Shown here: positions 52,198-60,391 of the stretch, piece by piece
How the letters are laid out: every line of letters starts with the position of its first letter
How positions within the stretch are numbered: the first letter of the stretch is position 1
Program-made: the position numbers and the translations under genes
Origin: Anderseniella sp963700735
GTDB taxonomy: Bacteria; Pseudomonadota; Alphaproteobacteria; Rhizobiales; Aestuariivirgaceae
Reading direction: 5' to 3'
Assembly: GCA_963700735.1 (NCBI GenBank)
Contig: CAVOYR010000005.1
Location: 1-64,000, forward strand
DNA: 64,000 bases
The notes under the pieces: generated by a model
The model's database searches: none
What the model saw: only the letters and a program-made list of their open reading frames with translations
What the model was told of the DNA's origin: nothing

Positions 52198-53142
52198 ATG
52201 AACGAGACGATCATGGTACTGCTGCCAGTGTTCCTGACAATGGCAATCGGGGTGGTGCTGAAGCTCACCGGGCTGGTCAGGGACGAGCACTGGGCCTCGG
52301 TCGAGCACGTCGCCTACTATGTGCTGTTCCCGGCCATCGTCACCCGCTCCATCGCCATCGCCGACTTCGAGGGTGTGCCGGTGGCGCGCATGGCGCTGGC
52401 CATGATCCTCGCCATCCTCACCATGTTCGCGCTGGCGCTGGCCCTGCGGCCGCTGCTTGCCAATGCGTTGAACATGGACGGCCCGGCGTTTTCAAGCTTC
52501 TTCCAGGGCGTTACCCGCTGGCACACCTTCCTGGCGCTTGCCATCATGCCGCTGGTGTTCGGCCCGCAGGGCATTGCGCTGGCGGCGCTGGCTGCCGCGG
52601 CCATGATACCCCTGCTCAATGTGGGCGCGGTCAGCGTGCTGTCGGTCTATGCCTCTGGCAAGGCACCCAGCGTGACCGGCGTGCTGAAATCCCTCGCTGT
52701 CAATCCGTTCGTTCTGTCCAGCGCCGCCGGCATTGCACTCAACCTGTCCGGCGTGGGCCTTGCAGCCCCCATTGACCAGTCACTGGACCTGATCGGGCGC
52801 GGTGCGCTGGCCGTGGCGCTGTTGTCCGCCGGAGCCGGCTTGCAACTCGGCAAGTTGCGCCATGCCGGGGTGTCCGTGGGGCTGGCCACGCCCATCAAGC
52901 TGCTGCTGATGCCTGTGTTCATGTGGGGCTGGACGTTGATCCTTGGCGTGGATGGTCTGCCGCAGGCAGTGGCCATCGTGTCCGGTGGTGTGCCCAGTGC
53001 GGCCGCGTCCTATATACTCGCCCGCAAGATGGGCGGCGACGCGCCCCTGATCGCGCTTATTCTTACCGCGCAGACGCTGGCAGCCGTGGTTACATTGCCC
53101 CTGGTGATCACCGCAGCGCGCCTTGCCGCGGGGCTAGACTGA
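52198..53142 (+). CDS. AEC-family transporter (second of two)
   Basis: A 314-residue paralogue of the preceding gene with the same ten-helix layout (TMAIGVVLKLTGLV, then GGVPSAAASYILARKMGG). Substrate unknown; pairs may act as different specificities or as a duplicated function. The ATG at 52198 follows the previous stop by 16 bases, so they are co-transcribed. Confidence 0.85.
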   Translation: MNETIMVLLPVFLTMAIGVVLKLTGLVRDEHWASVEHVAYYVLFPAIVTRSIAIADFEGVPVARMALAMILAILTMFALALALRPLLANALNMDGPAFSSFFQGVTRWHTFLALAIMPLVFGPQGIALAALAAAAMIPLLNVGAVSVLSVYASGKAPSVTGVLKSLAVNPFVLSSAAGIALNLSGVGLAAPIDQSLDLIGRGALAVALLSAGAGLQLGKLRHAGVSVGLATPIKLLLMPVFMWGWTLILGVDGLPQAVAIVSGGVPSAAASYILARKMGGDAPLIALILTAQTLAAVVTLPLVITAARLAAGLD

Positions 53143-53223
53143 ATTTCCCTGTGAACAGTCGTAACCACGTGGGCGTGATGCGCCTTGCCTAATGCAGGAA
53201 CGCCTTCTATAGACACGCCTTTA

Positions 53224-54198
53224 ATGGCCAAGAGTTCCTCATCCCCCGCACCGATCATCAAGAGCAGGCATTTGCTCGGCATCGCCGACCTGTCGCCAGC
53301 CGAGATCACCACCCTTCTCGACCTTTCAGACACCTATGCCGATGCCACCCGAAGGGGTGACAAGCACAACAAGGTTCTGAAAGGTCTGACCCAGGTCAAC
53401 CTGTTCTTCGAAAACTCCACCCGCACGCAAAGTTCGTTCGAACTTGCGGGCAAGCGACTTGGTGCAGACGTTCTCAACATGGCGGTTGGATCCTCCTCGG
53501 TGGCCAAGGGCGAAACGGTGCTCGACACTGCCATGACGCTCAACGCCATGCGCCCGCACCTGCTCATCGTACGGCACCAGTCATCCGGCGCGGTCGAACT
53601 GCTGGCACAGAAGGTCTCCTGTGCCGTGGTCAACGCCGGCGACGGCCAGCACGAGCACCCGACGCAGGCATTGCTTGATGCCCTCACCATGCGCCGCCAC
53701 CTGAAACGGCTGGAAGGCCTGACCGTGGCGATCTGCGGCGACATTGCGCACTCGCGCGTGGCGCGATCCAACATCATGCTGCTGTCGAAGATGAACGTGC
53801 GGCTTCGCCTCATCGGGCCGACCACGTTGCTGCCCACCGGCGTTGAACGGCTGGGAGCGGAAGTGTTCACCGACATGCGCGAAGGCCTGAAGGGCGCCGA
53901 TGTGGTCATGATGCTGCGGCTTCAGACGGAGCGCATGAACGGCAGCTTCATTCCATCGGCGCGAGAATATTATCACTTCTTCGGCCTCGACCAGCACAAG
54001 CTGAAGCTCGCAAAGCCCAATGCGCTGGTGATGCACCCCGGCCCCATGAACCGTGGCGTCGAGATCGACTCCATCGTGGCCGACGGTGTCCAGTCCGTCA
54101 TCCGCGAACAGGTCGAGATGGGCGTGGCCACCCGCATGGCCGTACTGGACGCCCTGTCGCGCAATGTCAGTGCCGCCCGTGCCGGAGGAATAGGCTGA
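53224..54198 (+). CDS. pyrB: Aspartate carbamoyltransferase catalytic subunit
   Basis: A 324-residue transcarbamylase of pyrimidine synthesis, joining carbamoyl phosphate and aspartate. Hallmarks: FFENSTRTQSSFELAGKRLG for carbamoyl phosphate, DGQHEHPTQALLD, and the aspartate-side HPGPMNRGVE near the C-terminus. The ATG at 53224 is preferred to one 13 codons earlier. It overlaps the next gene by one base (TGATG), consistent with a joint complex. Confidence 0.95.
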   Translation: MAKSSSSPAPIIKSRHLLGIADLSPAEITTLLDLSDTYADATRRGDKHNKVLKGLTQVNLFFENSTRTQSSFELAGKRLGADVLNMAVGSSSVAKGETVLDTAMTLNAMRPHLLIVRHQSSGAVELLAQKVSCAVVNAGDGQHEHPTQALLDALTMRRHLKRLEGLTVAICGDIAHSRVARSNIMLLSKMNVRLRLIGPTTLLPTGVERLGAEVFTDMREGLKGADVVMMLRLQTERMNGSFIPSAREYYHFFGLDQHKLKLAKPNALVMHPGPMNRGVEIDSIVADGVQSVIREQVEMGVATRMAVLDALSRNVSAARAGGIG

Positions 54199-55505
54199 TG
54201 GCTGAACTTCCGCACCCGGCGCGCCGCGCCATTGTCAACGCCCGCCTGTTCGATCCAGCCAACAAGGTCGACGTGACCGGCGGCGTGCTGATCGAGGACG
54301 GCGTCATCAAGTGGATCGGCGAAGCCGTCACCGCCAGCAGCCTGCCGGGCGGCACCGATATCACCGATGCAAGGCGCGCGCTGCTTCTGCCGGGTCTGAT
54401 CGACATGCGGGTGTTCACCGGGGAACCTGGCACCGAACACCGCGAAACGTTGCAGTCCGCCTCGCATGCGGCAGCCGCCGGGGGCGTGACCGGCATGGTC
54501 ATCCAGCCCAATACCGACCCGGTGATGGACGACGCCTCGATCATCGACTTCGTCAGCCGGCGGGCGCTGAACACCGCCGTTGTACGGGTTCACCCGATGG
54601 CCGCCATCACCAAGGGCCTGAAGGGCGAGCAGATGACCGAGTTCGGCCTGCTCAAGGAAGCCGGTGCAGTTGCCGTGACCGATGCCGTGCGCTCGGTGCG
54701 CAACTCACGCGTTCTAAGCCGCGCCATGAAGTATGCCCGCAACTTCGACCTGCTCGTGGTGCAACACGTCGAGGACCCGGACCTCGCAGGCGGCGTCATG
54801 CATTCGGGCGAAGTGGCAACCAGGCTTGGCTTGTCCGGCATACCGGCCGCCGCCGAAGTGATCGCGCTTGAACGCGACCTGCGGCTGGTCGAGATGACGG
54901 GTTCTCCCTACCACGCCTCGCAGATCAGTTGCGAAATGTCGCTGCAGGTCATCCGCGCCGCCAAGGCTCGCGGCCTGCCGGTGTCATGTGGCGTGTCGAT
55001 CAACCACCTCACCCTCAACGAGAATGACATCGGTGCCTACCGGACGTTCTTCAAGCTGTCGCCTCCGCTCAGGCGCGAGGAAGACCGGCTGGCACTGGTT
55101 GAAGGTGTTGCCGACGGCAGCATCGACGTGATCGTGTCCAGTCACGACCCGCAGGACGCCGACACCAAGCGGGTGCCGTTTGCCGACGCAGCGTTCGGTG
55201 CTGTCGGGGTCGAAACCCTGTTGTCCGCGGGCCTGTCGCTTTTTCACAGCAAGCAACTGCCGCTGGACCGGCTGGTGACCGCCATGACCACGGCCCCTGC
55301 CCGCCTGCTCGGCCTCAGGCAAGGCTCGCTGACGCAAGGCGCCGACGCGGACCTCGCTCTGGTAAACCTCGACATGCCGTGGACCGTGAAGGCCGAGGAG
55401 CTTCACTCGGCTTCCCGCAACACCGCGTTCGAGAACCGCGCCTTTGAAGGCCGTGTGCTCGAAACCATTGTGGGCGGCAAAAGCGTGTATATGCTTGAGC
55501 GCTGA
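54198..55505 (+). CDS. pyrC: Dihydroorotase-like protein without metal ligands (pseudo-dihydroorotase)
   Basis: A 435-residue class I dihydroorotase homologue. The metal-binding HxH of active enzymes (normally D-x-H-x-H in the first strand) reads IDMRVFTGEPG here, and the catalytic Asp motif D-H-A-P-H reads SSHDPQ. Both positions are lost, so it should not hydrolyse dihydroorotate. In other bacteria such inactive partners are needed to assemble or stabilise aspartate carbamoyltransferase. Start overlaps pyrB by one base, as expected for a complex made together. An active PyrC must be elsewhere in the genome. Confidence 0.85.
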   Translation: MAELPHPARRAIVNARLFDPANKVDVTGGVLIEDGVIKWIGEAVTASSLPGGTDITDARRALLLPGLIDMRVFTGEPGTEHRETLQSASHAAAAGGVTGMVIQPNTDPVMDDASIIDFVSRRALNTAVVRVHPMAAITKGLKGEQMTEFGLLKEAGAVAVTDAVRSVRNSRVLSRAMKYARNFDLLVVQHVEDPDLAGGVMHSGEVATRLGLSGIPAAAEVIALERDLRLVEMTGSPYHASQISCEMSLQVIRAAKARGLPVSCGVSINHLTLNENDIGAYRTFFKLSPPLRREEDRLALVEGVADGSIDVIVSSHDPQDADTKRVPFADAAFGAVGVETLLSAGLSLFHSKQLPLDRLVTAMTTAPARLLGLRQGSLTQGADADLALVNLDMPWTVKAEELHSASRNTAFENRAFEGRVLETIVGGKSVYMLER

Positions 55506-55535
55506 ACCAGCAACCCACCGGGCAGACAGCTTCGC

Positions 55536-56162
55536 ATGGATACATTCCTCGGCCTCTCGACCCAGTTGATCGGGGTCCTCTCGTTGTGGTTGATCGTCGG
55601 ATACCTGTCCGGCTCGGTGCCTTACGGCCTGCTGATTGCGCGCGCCTTCGGGCTTGGCAACCTGCGCAACATCGGCTCGGGCAATATCGGCGCCACCAAC
55701 GTGCTGCGCACCGGCAACAAGGCTGCGGCTGCCTCAACCCTGTTGCTGGACGCGCTGAAGGGCACGATCCCGGTTGCTGCGGCCTATGGCTATTATGGCG
55801 AGGGCGCTGCCATTGCAGCCGGGTTCGGCGCGTTCCTGGGCCACATCTTTCCGGTCTGGCTGAAATTTCGCGGCGGCAAGGGCGTGGCGACATATGTGGG
55901 TGTTCTGCTCGGGTTCGGATGGCAGCTTCTGGCCGCTTTTGCGGTGGTGTGGCTCCTGATCGCTGCATCGACGCGATACTCATCGCTCGCGGCACTGACA
56001 GCGGCCATCGCAGTGCCCGTGTATGCCGCCGTTACCAACTCCGGCAATCTGACCATCGCGCTGGCAGTGATGTCGGTCATTGTGTTCCTGACCCATCGAG
56101 CCAACATCAGCCGGCTGCTGAGCGGGTCTGAAAGCCGGATCGGCAGCAAGGCCGGCAAGTGA
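55536..56162 (+). CDS. plsY: Glycerol-3-phosphate acyltransferase PlsY
   Basis: A 208-residue membrane enzyme that acylates glycerol-3-phosphate using acyl phosphate, first step of phospholipid synthesis. The family block SGSVPYGLLIAR and NIGSGNIGATNVLR is intact, followed by KFRGGKGVAT, which binds phosphate. About five membrane helices. It overlaps dprA by four bases. Confidence 0.95.
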   Translation: MDTFLGLSTQLIGVLSLWLIVGYLSGSVPYGLLIARAFGLGNLRNIGSGNIGATNVLRTGNKAAAASTLLLDALKGTIPVAAAYGYYGEGAAIAAGFGAFLGHIFPVWLKFRGGKGVATYVGVLLGFGWQLLAAFAVVWLLIAASTRYSSLAALTAAIAVPVYAAVTNSGNLTIALAVMSVIVFLTHRANISRLLSGSESRIGSKAGK

Positions 56163-57304
56163 CATCGGCGCAGCAACAGCAGCCAGGCACCCCCATCAGC
56201 GATGGCGAACGCCTGGCGCGGTTGCGGCTGGCAATGAGCGACAATGTCGGCCCGGCCACCTGGCACCAGCTGATGGACCTGTACGGCAGCGCGCAGGAGG
56301 CCCTCGCCCGCTTGCCGGAGCTTGCCGCGCGTGCCGGTGGCGGACGCCGCATCCGCCTGTACGACGAGGCGCGCGCACGCCGCGACCTGGACGTCACCCA
56401 CTCACTCGGCGGCGCGCTGGTGACCTTTGGCGAGGCCGGCTATCCGGCCCTGCTCGCCCAATCTGGCCAGCCACCACCGGTCCTCTTTGCTGCAGGCAAC
56501 CTCGAATGCCTGTCGGCATCCTGTTGCGGCATCGTTGGGTCACGCAATGCCTCGGCAAATGGCCGCCGCTTTGCCCGCGAGGTTGCAGCTGCCCTGGGCG
56601 GCAACGGGTGGATCGTCGCCTCCGGACTGGCCCGGGGCATAGACACGGCCGCCCATGAAGCCTCGTTGCAAACTGGCACCATCGCGGTGATGGCAACGGG
56701 GCTGGACGTGATTTACCCGGCCGAGAACGAAAAACTCGCCTCGCTTGTCCGGCAGGCCGGTTGCCTACTGACCGAAATGCCGCCCGGCACCGGGCCACGG
56801 CCCGAGCTGTTTCCGCGCCGCAACCGCATTATTGCAGGACTTTCATCGGCGGTGGTGGTGGTCGAGGCGGCCATCCGCTCCGGTTCGCTGATCACCGCGC
56901 GCATCGCCAACGACATGGGTCGCGACGTGTTCGCCATGCCCGGCTCGCCTTATGATCCGCGGTCGGCCGGAACCAACAAGCTGATCCAGGATGGCGCAAC
57001 GCTACTCACCGGCCCGCAGGACATTGTGCACTTGCTGATGGGTTCACATTCCGCTCTGCGATCGGGCTGGGCAGAGCAACACGTCGCACTATCCACGCCG
57101 CCGCCGCCTGCGGGCGAGCCATTTCTGGCCACGGACGATGCACGTAGTACGATTATTGGTCTGATGGGTCCGGACCCCGTCGAGGTGGATGAACTCATCA
57201 GGCAATCGCGCACATCGCTGCGTGATGTGCAACAGGTGCTGCTGGAACTGGACCTTGCCGGACGCCTGGAGCGCCACGCAGGACAGCGTGTGTCCCTGAT
57301 CTGA
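56159..57304 (+). CDS. dprA: DNA-processing protein DprA
   Basis: A 381-residue Rossmann-fold protein that loads RecA on incoming single-stranded DNA in transformation. GIVGSRNASANG, SGLARGIDTAAHEA and the FPRRNRIIAGLS loop are present, with a C-terminal winged-helix domain (DPVEVDELIRQS). It starts with GTG inside the plsY stop (GTGA). The order plsY-dprA-topA is a known alphaproteobacterial arrangement. Confidence 0.94.
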   Translation: MTSAQQQQPGTPISDGERLARLRLAMSDNVGPATWHQLMDLYGSAQEALARLPELAARAGGGRRIRLYDEARARRDLDVTHSLGGALVTFGEAGYPALLAQSGQPPPVLFAAGNLECLSASCCGIVGSRNASANGRRFAREVAAALGGNGWIVASGLARGIDTAAHEASLQTGTIAVMATGLDVIYPAENEKLASLVRQAGCLLTEMPPGTGPRPELFPRRNRIIAGLSSAVVVVEAAIRSGSLITARIANDMGRDVFAMPGSPYDPRSAGTNKLIQDGATLLTGPQDIVHLLMGSHSALRSGWAEQHVALSTPPPPAGEPFLATDDARSTIIGLMGPDPVEVDELIRQSRTSLRDVQQVLLELDLAGRLERHAGQRVSLI

Positions 57305-57317
57305 ACAATCCAACCTC

Positions 57318-57530
57318 TCAGGCCGGTGGTGCCGCTTTCACACCGCCCAGCCGGTTGGTTTGTTCGTTTGCCTCGATAAACACGATTTCAAGCAGATAGG
57401 CCAGATAGTTCAGGTTCTGTGACTTGCAAAGGCTGCGCAATTCCAGTGACATGTCAGCGACGTACTGGCTGACTTCTGCCTCCTCCGAAACCGGCTTTTC
57501 CGACGCCTTCCATTCGATAATCGCGCTCAT
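57318..57530 (-). CDS. Small conserved hypothetical protein
   Basis: A 70-residue protein with one long amphipathic helix pair (VSQYVADMSLELRSLCKS, then LNYLAYLLEIVFIEANEQ). The regular heptad-like spacing suggests a small helical bundle or dimer. No signal or membrane segment. It is divergent from topA and ends close to dprA. Function unknown. Confidence 0.7.
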   Translation of the reverse strand: MSAIIEWKASEKPVSEEAEVSQYVADMSLELRSLCKSQNLNYLAYLLEIVFIEANEQTNRLGGVKAAPPA

Positions 57531-57775
57531 TCCCCGTGCCCGTCCTGTCGCCTTGGCTTAATTCCGTTTCGCCGAAGTTATCACAGGGTCAAATTGTGAC
57601 CGATTTCTTGAGCCGAGTAAATACGTATAAGAAGCAACTTTAAGTTGCATACGTGGGGACCGCTTGCGTTCGGCATGGGTTTGCGCCTATGACGCAAGCC
57701 TGTCTGGTGCGGGTTGATGATTGTCCTCCGCGTACCTTTATATACATCCAAATCTCAAACACCGTTGCAGGTTTC
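57531..57775. other. Intergenic region upstream of topA
   Basis: About 245 bases without a gene, AT-richer than its surroundings. It contains a possible sigma-70-like pair (TTGTGA at 57595, 17-base gap, GTAAAT) and a perfect palindrome at 57634-57648, listed separately. Confidence 0.4.
57634..57648. promoter_or_regulatory. Perfect inverted repeat (operator candidate) upstream of topA
   Basis: GCAACTT-t-AAGTTGC, two perfect 7-base arms around a single base. It lies just after the candidate promoter, where a dimeric regulator would block transcription. Nearby ATACGTAT (57621-57628) is also self-complementary. Confidence 0.5.
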
Positions 57776-60391
57776 ATGATCGTCGTTGTCGTAGAATCTC
57801 CCGCCAAGGCCAAGACCATCAACAAGTACCTCGGCAAGGATTACGAGGTGCTCGCCTCCTATGGTCACATCCGTGACCTGCCCGCCAAGGACGGTTCGGT
57901 GCGCCCCGACGAAGACTTCGCCATGTCGTGGGAGATGGATTCGAAGTCGTCGAAGCGGCTCAACGACATCGCCACTGCCCTGAAGGGTGCCCACAAGCTC
58001 GTCCTCGCAACTGACCCTGATCGCGAAGGTGAGGCGATATCCTGGCACGTGCTGGAAGTTCTCAAGCGCAAGGGTGCGCTGAAGGACAAGGAGATCGAGC
58101 GCGTCGTCTTCAACGCCATCACAAAGGCGGCCGTGACCAACGCCATCGCCCATCCGCGCCAGATCGATGATGCACTGGTCGAGGCATACCTCGCGCGCCG
58201 GGCGCTCGACTATCTCGTCGGCTTCAACCTGTCGCCGGTGCTGTGGCGCAAGTTGCCGGGCGCGCGGTCCGCGGGCCGGGTGCAGTCGGTGGCGCTGCGG
58301 CTGATCTGCGAGCGCGAGCTTGAGATCGAGGCCTTCGTCCGCGAGGAATACTGGACCATTGAAGCGCTGATGAGCACGGGCAACGGCGAACAGTTCGCCG
58401 CCCGCCTGCAGGCCATCGCCGGCAACAAGCTCGGCAAGATGGACATCGCCGACGAAGCCTCCGCCAAGGCCATCCAGGCTGCCATGACCGGTGGCCGCTA
58501 CACGGTTCGCAACGTCGATACGCGGCCCGCCAAGCGTCACCCCGCCCCGCCGTTCACCACCTCGACGCTACAGCAGGAAGCCTCGCGCAAGCTGGGCTTC
58601 TCGTCGCAGCGCACCATGCAGGTGGCCCAGAAGCTGTATGAGGGCGTGTCGCTCGACGGCGATGTGACCGGCCTCATCACCTACATGCGTACCGACGGCG
58701 TGCAGATGGCCGACGAGGCCATTGCCCAGTGCCGCAACGTGATCCAGAACAACTACGGCGAGCCATACCTGCCGTCCGCGCCGCGCATCTACAAGACCAA
58801 GGCAAAGAACGCCCAGGAAGCGCACGAGGCCATCCGCCCGACCGAATTGTCGCGCCTGCCGAACGAGGTGAAGCGCGCGCTCGATGCCGACCAGATGGCG
58901 CTCTATGACCTGATCTGGAAGCGCACCATGGCCAGCCAGATGGAAAGTGCCGACTTTGAGCGCACCAGCGCCGACATCACCACGGACGGCAAGGACGGCA
59001 AGACCTACACCCTGCGTGCCAACGGGTCCGTGCTGAAGTTCGACGGCTTCCTGAAGGTCTACGAGGAGGGCAAGGACGAACCGGAAGACGAGGAAGACAA
59101 GCGCCTGCCCAAACTGGCCAACGGCGACGTGGTCGGTGCCACCCGGATCGACCCCGTGCAGCACTCCACCGAGCCGCCGCCGCGCTATTCGGAAGCCTCG
59201 CTGATCAAGCGCATGGAAGAGCTCGGCATTGGCCGGCCTTCCACCTACACCGCCATCCTGACGGTGCTGAAGGATCGCGGCTATGTGAAGATGGACCAGC
59301 GCCGCCTGGTGCCCGAGGACAAGGGCCGGCTGGTCACGGCGTTCCTTGAATCCTTCTTCCGCCGCTACGTGCAGTACGATTTCACCGCAGACCTCGAAGA
59401 ACAGCTCGACAAGGTGTCGGCCGGCGACAAGAACTGGAAGCAGCTGCTCGCCGACTTCTGGAAGGATTTCTCCAGCCAGATCGACGAGACCAAGGAACTG
59501 CGCGTGTCCAACGTGCTGGATGCCCTCAACGACCTGCTCGAGAACCACGTATTCCCGGAACGCGAGGACGGCACCGCGCGCCGCTCGTGCCCGTCCTGCG
59601 ACAACGGCCAGCTGTCGTTGAAGCTTGGCAAGTTCGGCGCCTTCGTCGGCTGTTCCAACTATCCAGAATGCCGCTACACCCGCCAGCTCGGCACCAACGG
59701 CGAGGGCGAGGCGCAGGCCGTGCCGGCTGATGGTATCGTGCTTGGCGAAGACCCCGAATCCGGCCAGCCCGTCACCCGGCATGATGGCCGCTTCGGCCCC
59801 TACGTCCAGCTTGGCAAGGCAGGCGATGGCGAAAAGCCGCCGCGTGCCTCGATCCCCAAGTCGGTCAAGCCCGAAGACCTGCAGCTTGAACTTGCGCTGA
59901 AGCTGCTGTCACTGCCCCGCGAGGTTGGCGTTCACCCCGATACCGGCAAGCCGATCACCGCCGGCCTTGGTCGCTATGGCCCGTTCGTGCTGCACGACGG
60001 CACCTATGCCAACCTGCCCGATTTCGAGGAGATCTTCACCGTCGGGCTCAATCGCGCCGTGGACCTGATCGCCGAGAAGCAGGCCTCGCGCGGTGGCCGC
60101 CGCCAGCAGAGCGCGCTGAAGGATCTCGGCCCTTACCCGGATGGTGACGGCAACGTGCTGGTCATGGAAGGCCGCTACGGACCGTATGTGAAGTACGGCA
60201 AGGTCAATGCAACGCTGCCCAAGGAAGTGAAGCCGGAGGACCTGACGATGGAACAGGCGATCGAGTTGATCGTTGCCAAGGGTGGCGGCAAGGCGAAGAA
60301 AAGCCCCGCCAAGAAGGCTGCGAAGAAGGCCGCAAAGAAGGCGCCTGCCAAGAAGGCAGCAAAGAAAGCGGCCAGCAAGGCGACAGGATAA
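57776..60391 (+). CDS. topA: DNA topoisomerase I
   Basis: An 871-residue type IA topoisomerase that relaxes negative supercoils. The TOPRIM domain starts VVVESPAKAKTINKYLG, the catalytic Tyr is in ITYMRTDG, and one C4 zinc finger (RRSCPSCDNG...GCSNYPECRYTR) plus TopA C-terminal repeats follow. The tail is a Lys/Ala-rich run typical of the group, which binds DNA nonspecifically. The start MIVVVVESP (57776) is the first residue of the domain. rnr begins directly after its stop. Confidence 0.97.
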   Translation: MIVVVVESPAKAKTINKYLGKDYEVLASYGHIRDLPAKDGSVRPDEDFAMSWEMDSKSSKRLNDIATALKGAHKLVLATDPDREGEAISWHVLEVLKRKGALKDKEIERVVFNAITKAAVTNAIAHPRQIDDALVEAYLARRALDYLVGFNLSPVLWRKLPGARSAGRVQSVALRLICERELEIEAFVREEYWTIEALMSTGNGEQFAARLQAIAGNKLGKMDIADEASAKAIQAAMTGGRYTVRNVDTRPAKRHPAPPFTTSTLQQEASRKLGFSSQRTMQVAQKLYEGVSLDGDVTGLITYMRTDGVQMADEAIAQCRNVIQNNYGEPYLPSAPRIYKTKAKNAQEAHEAIRPTELSRLPNEVKRALDADQMALYDLIWKRTMASQMESADFERTSADITTDGKDGKTYTLRANGSVLKFDGFLKVYEEGKDEPEDEEDKRLPKLANGDVVGATRIDPVQHSTEPPPRYSEASLIKRMEELGIGRPSTYTAILTVLKDRGYVKMDQRRLVPEDKGRLVTAFLESFFRRYVQYDFTADLEEQLDKVSAGDKNWKQLLADFWKDFSSQIDETKELRVSNVLDALNDLLENHVFPEREDGTARRSCPSCDNGQLSLKLGKFGAFVGCSNYPECRYTRQLGTNGEGEAQAVPADGIVLGEDPESGQPVTRHDGRFGPYVQLGKAGDGEKPPRASIPKSVKPEDLQLELALKLLSLPREVGVHPDTGKPITAGLGRYGPFVLHDGTYANLPDFEEIFTVGLNRAVDLIAEKQASRGGRRQQSALKDLGPYPDGDGNVLVMEGRYGPYVKYGKVNATLPKEVKPEDLTMEQAIELIVAKGGGKAKKSPAKKAAKKAAKKAPAKKAAKKAASKATG

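Noticed and set aside
58568..59782. A 404-codon open frame on the minus strand
   Set aside because: Antisense to topA, His/Val/Gly-rich without domains or ribosome-binding site.
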